A stretch of 64,000 bases of DNA. Source: Haloterrigena turkmenica DSM 5511. GTDB taxonomy: Archaea > Halobacteriota > Halobacteria > Halobacteriales > Natrialbaceae. The translations under genes and the position numbers were made by a program. The notes under the pieces were generated by a model that ran no database searches, was not told where the DNA came from, and saw nothing but the letters and a program-made list of their open reading frames with translations. The first letter of the stretch is position 1, and each line of letters starts with the position of its first letter. The stretch covers positions 3,596,001 through 3,660,000 of the forward strand of contig NC_013743.1 in the NCBI RefSeq assembly GCF_000025325.1. The letters are read 5' to 3'. This document shows positions 23,824-31,835 of this stretch, piece after piece.

Positions 23824-24927
23824 TTACTTCGGCGAACTGTGCGAATCGTCGGAGAACCAGTCGTCGGTAACGTCCGCCGGGGACGCGGTCCCCGAAGACC
23901 GGACGCTTCGATAGAGGTGCTCGAGGTGCTCGAGCGTCTGCCGGACGTCGTAGCGCTCGATGGCCGCCCGCGTGTCCCGATCCGTCCGGAGACAGCGTTC
24001 GATGGCGTCGGCCATCGCCTCGCAATCGCCGTATTCGAACCGCTCGCCGTTGTCGGACCCGATCGTCCGGTCGAACGGTGGGACGTCGGACGCGACGACG
24101 GGCGTGCCGCAGGCGTTGGCCTCGAGCGTCGAGAGCCCGAGCGTGTCGGCGGTCGAGGCGGTGACGAACGCGTCGATCGAGGAGTAGAAGACCGGCAGCT
24201 CCTCCCGGGGGAGAAAGCCGCGGATCTCGACGTTATCGGGCGCCTCGCGCTCGAGGCAGTCGCGATAGGGGCCGTCGCCGACGATGACGAAGTCGTACTC
24301 CGGGAGCGCCTCGGCGACGCGGAGGATCTCGCTGACGTTTTTCTCCATGCTGAGCCGGCCGCTGTAGCCGATGACGGTCCGGTCGGGATACCAGTCCTCG
24401 TCGGTCGGCTGGAAGAACTCCATGTCGATGCCGACGGGAAGCTGGACGTGTTCCACGTCGCGTTCGATTCGACTCGTGGAGGCGGTCACGATGTCGAAAC
24501 TCCGGAGGAACGTGTTCTCCATCGGGACGTACAGTTTCGAGAGCGCGGTGGCGATCGACTCGAACTTGACGTTCTGGTGGAAGTACTCCTCGATCGGCGT
24601 GTGGTGAGTGTACACCGCGGGCAGGTCGTGTTTCCGGGCGTAGTACCGACCGAGCATGCCGACCGTCGCCGGCCCGTGACAGTGGACGATATCTAGCTCG
24701 GGGAGCGTGGACGGCCGTTTGAACACGGGGATCCGATAGCCGGGATAGAACGGGTTCGACACCGATCTGACCGGAATCTCGCGATCGCCGGGTTCGTAGT
24801 TTCCGTCCGGGTAGACGACGTACACCTCGTGTCCGTCCTGTTCTAACTCCTCGCGCCAGAGTTTGATCGTATACGTGACACCGTCGATCTCGGGGAAGTA
24901 ACTGTCCGTAAAGAACCCAATTTTCAT
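23824..24927 (-). CDS. GT4 glycosyltransferase
   Basis: The 367-residue protein has the GT-B fold. The N-terminal acceptor domain starts MKIGFFTDSYFPEIDGV, with VHCHGPATVGMLG and THHTPIEEY further on. The C-terminal donor domain has IGYSGRLSMEKN and the EX7E-type region DTLGLSTLEANACGTPVVAS. This pattern is close to alpha-mannosyl or glucosyl transferases acting on lipids or glycan chains (UDP- or GDP-sugar donors). It is cotranscribed with the GT at 24928, with stop and start codons directly adjacent (TGA ATG). Donor and acceptor are unknown. Confidence 0.88.
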   Translation of the reverse strand: MKIGFFTDSYFPEIDGVTYTIKLWREELEQDGHEVYVVYPDGNYEPGDREIPVRSVSNPFYPGYRIPVFKRPSTLPELDIVHCHGPATVGMLGRYYARKHDLPAVYTHHTPIEEYFHQNVKFESIATALSKLYVPMENTFLRSFDIVTASTSRIERDVEHVQLPVGIDMEFFQPTDEDWYPDRTVIGYSGRLSMEKNVSEILRVAEALPEYDFVIVGDGPYRDCLEREAPDNVEIRGFLPREELPVFYSSIDAFVTASTADTLGLSTLEANACGTPVVASDVPPFDRTIGSDNGERFEYGDCEAMADAIERCLRTDRDTRAAIERYDVRQTLEHLEHLYRSVRSSGTASPADVTDDWFSDDSHSSPK

Positions 24928-25917
24928 TCAGGTCACCTCGTCGTAAAGCGTCTGGTACTGGCTTGCGACCGACTCGAGCGTGAACGCCTCGCTCCGTTCG
25001 GCCGCGTTCGATCCGAGTCGCTCCCGGCGGTCGGGATCCTCGAGTCGCTCGATGGCGTCCGCGAACGCGTCGACGCCGGACCCCGACGCCGCCACCTTCA
25101 GGCAGTCCTTGCCGTCATCGAGCCAAGAGAACGTCTCGATGTCGCGGACGAGGATCGGTTTCCCGGCCGTCATCGCCTCCAGCAGCGCGATGCCCTCGTT
25201 TTCCTCGTGGGTGGGGAAACAGAAGATGTCTCCCGCCGCGTACGCGCCGCGGATGTCGTCGACGTACCCGGTGAACGTGCAGTTGTCCGGGGACTCCTCG
25301 ATGAGTCGCGTCGTCTCCCGCCCCTTGAGCGAGAGGTCCAGCGGGCCGAACCACGCGAAATCGAGGTGGGGCAGCCGACGGGCCAGTTCGACGAACGTCT
25401 CGAGGCCCTTACGCTTGATCACGTGGCCGACGAGGAAGACCGTCGGCGACTCGAGGTCGTAGCGCTCGCGGTACTCGTCCTCGAGAGCCTCGAAGCCCTC
25501 GAGTTTCTCGCCGTCGACGCCGTTCGAGACGACGGTCGTCGTCGCGTCGGTGTACGTCTCGATCAGTCGCCGGTTGTACTCGGAGGGACAGATCAGCGCG
25601 TCGGCCAGCCCGTAGGCCCACTCGAGGTACGGTTTCAGCGGTCTCGCGAGCGCGTTGGTAAACCGGAAGCTGTCCCCGAAGTCCTCGGCGGTGACGTGGG
25701 TGTGAGCGACGACGGGGATTCCCCGCGACCGCGCCCGCCGCGCGTACCAGACCGAGCGCGGGCCCATGAGGTTACAGTGGAAGACGTCGGCGTCCAGCGT
25801 CGGCTCGGTCGTGTACTCGACGTCCAGCCGATCCAGCATCTTCCGCTGGTGGACGACCGACTCGCGGATGCCGCCGGTGACGTGTTCCTCGAGTTCGAAG
25901 TAGTGGCTGATCTTCAT
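24928..25917 (-). CDS. GT4 glycosyltransferase
   Basis: The 329-residue protein is a GT-B glycosyltransferase. It starts MKISHYFELEEHVTGGIRES, with PVVAHTHVTAEDFG, VSNGVDGEKLEGF, the donor-site VGHVIKRKGLETF and the EX7E block EENEGIALLEAMTAGKPILV. It is the first gene of a two-GT operon and lies at the left end of the glycan island. Substrates are unknown; lipid-linked sugar assembly or glycolipid synthesis are both possible. Confidence 0.88.
   Translation of the reverse strand: MKISHYFELEEHVTGGIRESVVHQRKMLDRLDVEYTTEPTLDADVFHCNLMGPRSVWYARRARSRGIPVVAHTHVTAEDFGDSFRFTNALARPLKPYLEWAYGLADALICPSEYNRRLIETYTDATTTVVSNGVDGEKLEGFEALEDEYRERYDLESPTVFLVGHVIKRKGLETFVELARRLPHLDFAWFGPLDLSLKGRETTRLIEESPDNCTFTGYVDDIRGAYAAGDIFCFPTHEENEGIALLEAMTAGKPILVRDIETFSWLDDGKDCLKVAASGSGVDAFADAIERLEDPDRRERLGSNAAERSEAFTLESVASQYQTLYDEVT
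24931..24939 (-). promoter_or_regulatory. Shine-Dalgarno site for the downstream GT4 gene
   Basis: The minus strand reads GAGGTGACC inside the last codons of the upstream GT gene, a few nt before ATG 24927. It indicates SD-driven, coupled translation, unlike the leaderless genes around it. Confidence 0.55.
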
Positions 25918-26005
25918 CCCGAGTATCTCGTGGCTGTGGTGGCTGTGGTCGATTCGGGCGCGCTCGAGGGGATCGACGGGACGGTGCGGTGGCCGTGACG
26001 AGGCG

Positions 26006-26866
26006 TTACGCGACTTCGAGCCACGGCACCTCCATGAGCGGCGGGATGTGCGTCTCGATGTGGTGTTCCCAGACGCCCTCCTCGCCGAAGGCCTCCCCGT
26101 GGTCGGCGGTCACGATGACTTTCCCGTCCAGTTCCGGGATCAGTTCGGCGACGGACTCGAGGGCGATCCGTAGGTTCTCCTCGTAGAGCTCCAGGGCCGC
26201 CTCCCGCGTGCCGTTCTTGACGAGGTCCGTCGGATCGAGTTCGAGCCAGAGCCCCGCTTTCTGCGCGAGTTCGCTGTCCTCGAGTCGGCTCTCGACTTTC
26301 GGTCGGATGGTGTCGCTGAGCGACGACAGCGTCCCGTCGCCGCCGTCGGCCGCCTTCTCGGCTTCCTCCTGGCGGCGGATCCCCTTCTGGATCTGCTTGA
26401 GCTTCTGTCCCTTCCCGCGGGAGAGGTAAGGAGCGTGGGGTTGCATATAGTGGAGGACCGTCCGGTCTGCCCGCTCGACCGCATTCTGGTTGTTTCGGAA
26501 CGCCTCCGCCAGTCCCTCCGGCGGGACCGTCCCGAGGTCGTCGTCCCAGCCGGACTTCCAGACGTCGAAGACGTCGCTGATGTGGTCCGACGCCGTCCAC
26601 TCGTAGTCGCAGCTGGCGCCCCACTTGAGTTCGTTCAGCGGGATTCCGAGGTCGTTGATGAACGGGTTTCCGGAAAAGTACGCGATATCGTGCTCGTCGG
26701 TGAACGTCCGGTACGCCCACTCCGGCGTGGACGAGCCGGTGCTCCACCGCTTTTCGAGCGTTCCGTCGAGATACTCGTCGTAGACGTCGCGGAACACGTC
26801 GTACCGGCACGCGTCCAGCACCAGACAGTAGTCCCACTCGGACTCGAGGAAATGCTGGTCCTCCAT
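26006..26866 (-). CDS. Sulfatase/alkaline-phosphatase-fold hydrolase or transferase
   Basis: The 286-residue protein has Asp18 in YCLVLDACRYDVF and the metal-binding TADHGEAFGE (Asp255, His256) with His273 near the C-terminus. This is the metal-site layout of the alkaline phosphatase superfamily. There is no Cys/Ser-x-Pro-x-Arg formylglycine motif; the nucleophile is probably a Thr or Ser in STGSSTPEWA (about residues 43-52). It is much shorter than true sulfatases. It is more likely a phospho-group hydrolase or transferase in surface glycan synthesis (inference). It follows the related gene at 27017 on the same strand. Confidence 0.8.
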   Translation of the reverse strand: MEDQHFLESEWDYCLVLDACRYDVFRDVYDEYLDGTLEKRWSTGSSTPEWAYRTFTDEHDIAYFSGNPFINDLGIPLNELKWGASCDYEWTASDHISDVFDVWKSGWDDDLGTVPPEGLAEAFRNNQNAVERADRTVLHYMQPHAPYLSRGKGQKLKQIQKGIRRQEEAEKAADGGDGTLSSLSDTIRPKVESRLEDSELAQKAGLWLELDPTDLVKNGTREAALELYEENLRIALESVAELIPELDGKVIVTADHGEAFGEEGVWEHHIETHIPPLMEVPWLEVA

Positions 26867-27016
26867 CGGTTGGGTTGGGGTTTCGAGTCGACCAACGTAT
26901 GCTTACTGGTGTCCGGACAGTCACGGCAACTTTCCCGTTTCGATCAGTATCGGCTCGGAAACAGGGGTCAGGGCGTCGAATTCGGACGCTGTTACTCGAG
27001 GTGATCGAAGCGCCCG

Positions 27017-28654
27017 TTACTCGAGGTAGCCGAGTTCGCGCAGGCGGTCGCGAGTCTCCTCGTCGGCCTCGGCTAACGCGTCGGCGTCCTCGGCGTCCGT
27101 CTCGCTGGGATCGATCCACGCGCCGCCGGCGGCCTGCTCGAAGCGGGCGAGCGCGCGTTCAGTGTCGGCGACGACCCCGTCGTCGACCGGATCGACCGGC
27201 GTCGATTCCGCGGGATCCTCGTCGAGGCGGTAGCCCTCGTCGGGGATGCGGTCGGCCCGGGCGTACTTCGCGTCGGTGCTGCGGGCCGCGCGCAGGCGGG
27301 AGTAGGCCCGGTGATCGTCGGGCAGTTCGATCCCTGCCTCGCTGGCCTTCTCTTCTAAGTGATGGAGTTCGATCACCGGCTGGGCGTACTCGACGAACGC
27401 GTAGTCGTCATTGGACTGCGTTCGGCCGCTCGAAGGACTTCGTCCCTCGCTGTCGTCGGACGCCTCGCCACCCTCGGCGTCGAGCACCGCCTGCTGGCCG
27501 GGATCCGGCTCCGAGACCCCCTCGAAGGCGCGGTACTCGTCGGACAGGAGCGACCGCGTCGGATCGCGACCGGTGACGGAGATGTCGTCGTCCGCCGGCG
27601 CGAGCGCGTCGTCGGGATCGACGTCCAGCGCCTCGAGGACCGTGTGATAGCAGTCGAGCAACTCGACGAGGTCGTCGCGCCGGTCGGCCTCGAGGGCGGG
27701 GTGTTTGACCAGCAGCGGGACGTTGATCAACTGGTCGTAGAGGGCGAACTCGTGGCCGTAGAGGTCGTGTTCGCCGTGGAGTTCGCCGTGATCGGCGCAG
27801 ACGACGACGGTCGTCTCCTCCCACTGGCCGGTCTCGCGCAGCCAGTCGAACAAGCGGCCGAGTTCGGCGTCCATGTGGGCGATCTCGGCGTCGTACAGGC
27901 TCCGGATGTCGTCCCACTCCTCGTCGTCGATGTCGCGCGCGCCCGAGTTGTACTCCTTCGAGTTCTGGCAGACCTCGCTGGGGTCGACGCCGGGAGCGAA
28001 CTCCTCGCGATACTCCTCGGGCGGGTAGTAGGGCAGGTGGGCGTCCATCAGGTTGACGAACGCGAACCAGCCCTCGTCGCTCTCGCTGTCGTCGATAAAG
28101 GACTTCGTCCGGTCGATGACCGACGGCGTCTTCGTGTCGGCGCCCTCGCCGCTGGCGAGTTTCTCGTGGGCCATCGCGCCGAGTCTGACGAGTTTCGACG
28201 CCAGATCGCGGAGGTAGTCGTTGTCGTTGACGGTCTGCCAGGCGCTGGCCAGCGGCCCCGAGAGGACGTCGCCGGGGAGGACCTCGAAGAACGAGTCCTG
28301 CGCGTCGAACCCCTCGGTGAGGCCGGTGTAGGGGGTGATCCAGGCGTTCGAGGAGTAACACGCCGTGTCGTAGCCGGCCGCCGAGAGGGCCGTCGCGAGG
28401 GTGGCGTCGCCTTCGAGGTACGGACTCCCCTGATCGGCCCCGTGCTGGCTCGGATACCGGCCGGTAAACAGCGAGGCGTGGACCGGCAGCGTCCACGGCG
28501 CGGGCGCGACGGCCGACTCGAAGACGGTCGCCTCCTCGGCGAACGCGGAGAGTTCGGGCGTCGTTTCCCGTTCGTAGCCGTACGGACCCAGTCGGTCCTT
28601 CCGGACCGTGTCCAGCACGACAAAGAGGACGTTGGATTGCTGAGCGTCGTCCAT
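27017..28654 (-). CDS. Sulfatase-fold enzyme with threonine at the nucleophile position
   Basis: The 545-residue protein has Asp15 in LFVVLDTVRKDRLG, the substrate-loop motif APWTLPVHASLFTGRYPSQHG and the metal site VVCADHGELHGEHDLYGHE. Thr55 occupies the place where true sulfatases have the Cys/Ser that becomes formylglycine. Sulfate ester hydrolysis is therefore doubtful, and a phospho-hydrolase or transferase (as in Thr-nucleophile relatives) is more likely. An acidic region of low complexity covers about residues 365-400. The ATG at 28654 is supported by a TATA-like box about 25 nt upstream. Confidence 0.85.
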   Translation of the reverse strand: MDDAQQSNVLFVVLDTVRKDRLGPYGYERETTPELSAFAEEATVFESAVAPAPWTLPVHASLFTGRYPSQHGADQGSPYLEGDATLATALSAAGYDTACYSSNAWITPYTGLTEGFDAQDSFFEVLPGDVLSGPLASAWQTVNDNDYLRDLASKLVRLGAMAHEKLASGEGADTKTPSVIDRTKSFIDDSESDEGWFAFVNLMDAHLPYYPPEEYREEFAPGVDPSEVCQNSKEYNSGARDIDDEEWDDIRSLYDAEIAHMDAELGRLFDWLRETGQWEETTVVVCADHGELHGEHDLYGHEFALYDQLINVPLLVKHPALEADRRDDLVELLDCYHTVLEALDVDPDDALAPADDDISVTGRDPTRSLLSDEYRAFEGVSEPDPGQQAVLDAEGGEASDDSEGRSPSSGRTQSNDDYAFVEYAQPVIELHHLEEKASEAGIELPDDHRAYSRLRAARSTDAKYARADRIPDEGYRLDEDPAESTPVDPVDDGVVADTERALARFEQAAGGAWIDPSETDAEDADALAEADEETRDRLRELGYLE

Positions 28655-28678
28655 TACGGGAGACAACTGAGTCCATCC

Positions 28679-28687
28679 AAATAAAAC
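28679..28687 (-). promoter_or_regulatory. TATA-like box of the sulfatase-fold gene
   Basis: The minus strand reads GTTTTATTT, ending 24 nt before the ATG at 28654. Confidence 0.5.
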
Positions 28688-28874
28688 GCGTCAACTGTCT
28701 CGAACCGACGAGAGACCCATCAGATATCGTGAATGTAGTCGATTTACTCGCTCGACACGTCGCCGGTGGATAGTCAGCATCCAGCCGAAAGGCGATCTCG
28801 CACCGTTGATTTCGCGTCGGTTTCCCGTCGGCGATAATCAGACGTTTCAAGTCCACTGACGATCCACGTCCGCT

Positions 28875-29894
28875 ATGGACGAGCGAAATCGGCGGCGGCT
28901 GCTCATCGGCGCGTTCGGCGCGCTCGCCGTCTTCGCCGTGCTGTTCTTCGCGGTCGGTGCGCGCGACGTCATCAACACGCTGTTCTCGGCCGCGCCCTCG
29001 CTGGTCGCCGCGACCTTCGCCCTCGCGCTGTGCTGGCTGGCCGCGTGGAGTCTGATGCTCCGGAGCGTGCTGGTCGCCCTCGACGTCAAGCTGTCGGTCG
29101 TCAAGGCGTTTTTCGTCTACGCCGGCGCCGTCTTCGCCAACAACGTCACGCCGTTCGGCCAGGCCGGTGGCGAGCCGGTCGCGGCGCTGCTCATCTCGAA
29201 GACCTCCGACGCGCGCTACGAGACGGGGCTGGCCGGGATCGCCAGCGTCGACGTGCTCAACGTCGTCCCCTCGATCTCGCTGATCCTCGTCGGGATCGGC
29301 TACTACGCGACCACCGCCACCGTCGCCGAGCGCCTCGAGACGGCCGTCGGCTCGGCGGTCGTGCTGATCGCGGCCATCGTCCTCGCGATGGCGGTCATCT
29401 GGCGGTACCGGGAGACGCTCATCGAACGCCTTCCGGCTCTCATCGCCCCCCGTCTCGGTCGACTCGGGCTCGCTCGCTTCCAGAGCGAGACGCTCGAGTC
29501 GGATCTAGCGGATCGGATGGGGCGATTCTTCGAGAACATCGAACTCGTCGCGACCGACCGCTGGCGCCTCTCGGTCGTCGTTGGTCTCTCGCTGGCCGGC
29601 TGGCTCTTTCAGGTGGCCGCGCTCACGGTCGCGTTCGCCGCGCTCGGCTACAGCGTCTCGCCGTACGTCCTGCTGTTCGTGATCCCGCTCGCGAACCTCG
29701 CGGGCGCCGCCCCGCTCCCCGGCGGGCTCGGCGGTATCGAGGCCGCCTTCGTCACGCTGCTCGTGCCGACCACCGGCATCCCGGCGTCGACGATCACCGC
29801 GGCCGTGCTCATCTTCCGCGGGGCGATCTACTGGATGCCCGTCCTGATCGGCGGCCTCTCGGTGTCCGCGTTCGGCGTCAAGGCCCTCGAGTGA
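28875..29894 (+). CDS. AglD/LPG-synthase-type polytopic membrane protein (COG0392, UPF0104)
   Basis: The 339-residue protein has about eight transmembrane helices and the two family signatures FANNVTPFGQAGGEPVAALL (about residues 93-112) and PLPGGLGGIEAAF (about 280-292). Relatives include the C-terminal membrane half of AglD and the flippase domain of MprF. Moving lipid-linked sugars or lipids across the membrane is the usual proposal. It lies inside the glycan island, and a second member is at 37752. The exact substrate is unknown. Confidence 0.85.
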   Translation: MDERNRRRLLIGAFGALAVFAVLFFAVGARDVINTLFSAAPSLVAATFALALCWLAAWSLMLRSVLVALDVKLSVVKAFFVYAGAVFANNVTPFGQAGGEPVAALLISKTSDARYETGLAGIASVDVLNVVPSISLILVGIGYYATTATVAERLETAVGSAVVLIAAIVLAMAVIWRYRETLIERLPALIAPRLGRLGLARFQSETLESDLADRMGRFFENIELVATDRWRLSVVVGLSLAGWLFQVAALTVAFAALGYSVSPYVLLFVIPLANLAGAAPLPGGLGGIEAAFVTLLVPTTGIPASTITAAVLIFRGAIYWMPVLIGGLSVSAFGVKALE

Positions 29895-29988
29895 CCGCCG
29901 AAGGCGGTCGATCGAGGATGATCGTGGTTCGAACGAACGACCGAGCGGTTGATCCCCGTCGGGCACGGACGGTCGGTCGTCGACACGC

Positions 29989-30486
29989 ATGTACCGAGGT
30001 GGTCACATCGGCTTCAACGCCCTTCTGTACGCCCCGTTCGTTCCGATGGTGAGCCGCGGCTGGTCGCTCGAAGTGGCGCTGCTGGGAGCGGCTCTCGCCG
30101 TCGGACTGGCGAACCTCCCCGATATCGACCAGCCGCTGCCGCGGATCGCCCATCGCGGGCCGACGCACACGATCTGGTTCGCCCTCGTCGTCGGTCTGTG
30201 CGCCGGCGTCACGACGGCGCTGGCCGTCCCCGCGACGCCGTCCGGCTTCTGGTTCGGGTTCGTCGTCGGGACCGGCAGCATCGTCGCCCACCTCGCCGGA
30301 GATATCGTGACGCCGATGGGGATCAGCCCCTTCGCGCCGGTCTCGCGGTACCACGTCACGCTCGACTGGTTCAAGTCGAAGAATGGGCGGATCAACCGGG
30401 CGTTCCTGCTGGTCGGATCGACCGCGCTACTCGCGTCGCTTGGCCTGACGATCGGACGGGTCGGAACGGTCGCTCCCGTGGGCTGA
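29989..30486 (+). CDS. Membrane-bound metal-dependent hydrolase (YdjM/LexA-binding-like)
   Basis: The 165-residue protein has the family motifs GGHIGFNALLYAP, LANLPDIDQPLP, HRGPTHTIWF and HLAGDIVTPMGISPFAPVSR. His and Asp residues sit at membrane borders in four helices. Members are annotated as inner-membrane metal-dependent hydrolases of unknown substrate. It converges on a divergent relative, and the two 3' ends overlap by 60 nt (30427-30486). Confidence 0.85.
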   Translation: MYRGGHIGFNALLYAPFVPMVSRGWSLEVALLGAALAVGLANLPDIDQPLPRIAHRGPTHTIWFALVVGLCAGVTTALAVPATPSGFWFGFVVGTGSIVAHLAGDIVTPMGISPFAPVSRYHVTLDWFKSKNGRINRAFLLVGSTALLASLGLTIGRVGTVAPVG

Positions 30487-30951
30487 TCGGTCGCCCGCTA
30501 TCGACGCGGCGAGAGCGCCCTCCGTCCGCCACGCGAGGACGCCGAGCGACGCCGCCCAGAGCACCGCCGTCGCCGCGGGGCCGTGAACCGGGACGCCGGG
30601 GCCCGCGGTCGAGGCAAGCGGGAACAGCCAGTCGATGCCCTTCGACGAGAGGGAGTCGATCGCGAGGTGCGAGCCGATCCCCAGGCCGACGGCGAGTGCG
30701 ACCGTCCGATCCCGGCGGAGCGCGTACGCAACGGCGACGACGGCGACCGCGAACAGCGGCGTGTGCGTGATTCCGCGGTGGACCAGCGGCCACCCCCACG
30801 CCGCGGGGAACAGAAAGTCCGCGTCCGGGAGGAGGCCGAGGGCGACGCCGAGGCGCGGATCGGCGTCGGTGACCCCTCGGACGAGGGCGTAGCCGACGAC
30901 CGCGTGGGTGGCGAACGCAGAGACGAGAAACGTGATCCGAGTCGCGTCCAT
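30427..30951 (-). CDS. Membrane-bound metal-dependent hydrolase (YdjM-like)
   Basis: The 174-residue protein has LGLLPDADFLFPAAWGWPLV, HRGITHTPLFAVA and SHLAIDSLSSKGIDWLFPL, the same His/Asp pattern as the facing gene but distant in sequence. About four membrane helices are present. The ATG at 30951 gives MDATRITFLVSAFATHAVVG; ten upstream in-frame codons look non-coding. It shares a 60-nt tail-to-tail overlap with the gene at 29989. Confidence 0.83.
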   Translation of the reverse strand: MDATRITFLVSAFATHAVVGYALVRGVTDADPRLGVALGLLPDADFLFPAAWGWPLVHRGITHTPLFAVAVVAVAYALRRDRTVALAVGLGIGSHLAIDSLSSKGIDWLFPLASTAGPGVPVHGPAATAVLWAASLGVLAWRTEGALAASIAGDRSAHGSDRSDPSDRQAKRRE

Positions 30952-31077
30952 CGAGGGGACCTTCGGGCGGCACCGCCACATGCGTTATGGCTCAGTGACA
31001 CCCGGACGAACCGTCGCGTCGATCGAAGACTACGAGAACCAACAACGCTTACATTCGGGACGGAATAGAACCCGGAT

Positions 31078-31602
31078 ATGGTACCGCTGCAACTCGAGGG
31101 GATGCCGTCCTGGCTCGAGTCGCTGTTCACGTCGGAGTTTGCGTTCGCGGTCTTGTTAGGGATCTGCATCCTCGAGGGGGCGATGATGCTGCGGTTCATG
31201 CCGAGCGAACTGGTCGTCCCGGCCGCGCTGGCGCTGATCGGGTCGTCGATCCCGGAGACGGTCGCGATCGTCGCCGTTGCGGTCGTCGGCACGACGATCG
31301 GTCAGTTCCTGCTGTTCTGTCTCGTCCGCCGCGCTGGGCGAGAGTACGTCATCCAGAAGCGGTGGTTCCCGCTCACGGAGGCCCGACTCGAGCGCTTTGA
31401 CGGCTGGTTCGACCGCTGGGGCGGGATCGCCGTCGCCGGCAGTAACACGATGTTGGTCGTCAGAGGCCTGCTCACGATTCCCGCGGGACTCTCGGAGATG
31501 GACGGCCGGACGTTCGTCGCGCTGTCGGCGCTCGGCTCGCTTTCCTTCCAGTCGATTCTCGCCGCCCTCTACCTGTTCGGCGGCTATCTGCTAGCCCTGT
31601 GA
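31078..31602 (+). CDS. DedA/SNARE-associated family membrane protein
   Basis: The 174-residue protein has MMLRFMPSELVVPAALALIG (the DedA region equivalent to F-x-P-x-E), GTTIGQFLLFCLVRRAGREY and an amphipathic segment FDGWFDRWGGIAVAGSNTML. LPAGLSEM-like and LGSLSFQSILAALYLFGGYL stretches follow. DedA proteins recycle lipid carriers such as undecaprenyl phosphate or scramble lipids, which fits a neighbourhood of lipid-linked sugar synthesis. A CGCTTACA stretch near 31046 may be its promoter. Confidence 0.85.
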   Translation: MVPLQLEGMPSWLESLFTSEFAFAVLLGICILEGAMMLRFMPSELVVPAALALIGSSIPETVAIVAVAVVGTTIGQFLLFCLVRRAGREYVIQKRWFPLTEARLERFDGWFDRWGGIAVAGSNTMLVVRGLLTIPAGLSEMDGRTFVALSALGSLSFQSILAALYLFGGYLLAL

Positions 31603-31835
31603 CGGGGGCCGGTGCCCGGTGAACGGGCGCGTCGTCGACTATGCCACACGCCAGCGGCTCAGCGCGACCGAGCGATCGGTCGATGCGCCCGCTCGAGACC
31701 ACCGCCCGCTGACAGTCCGATACGTCGCGGGTTTCTGGCCAGACGAGTCGACTCGGGTGATATTCTCGTCGCGGATCTGCTATCTGCCTCGTCGGCCGAC
31801 CAAGGTTCATACCGTAAGTCGTTGCAATCGGTACC

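Noticed and set aside
27017-28654. Calling the enzyme a genuine sulfatase
   Set aside because: The Cys/Ser needed for formylglycine is replaced by Thr55, so only the fold is claimed.
27408-28856. 482-residue minus-strand frame over the sulfatase-fold gene
   Set aside because: It is Arg-rich without motifs and lies in a different frame from the protein with clear metal-site motifs.
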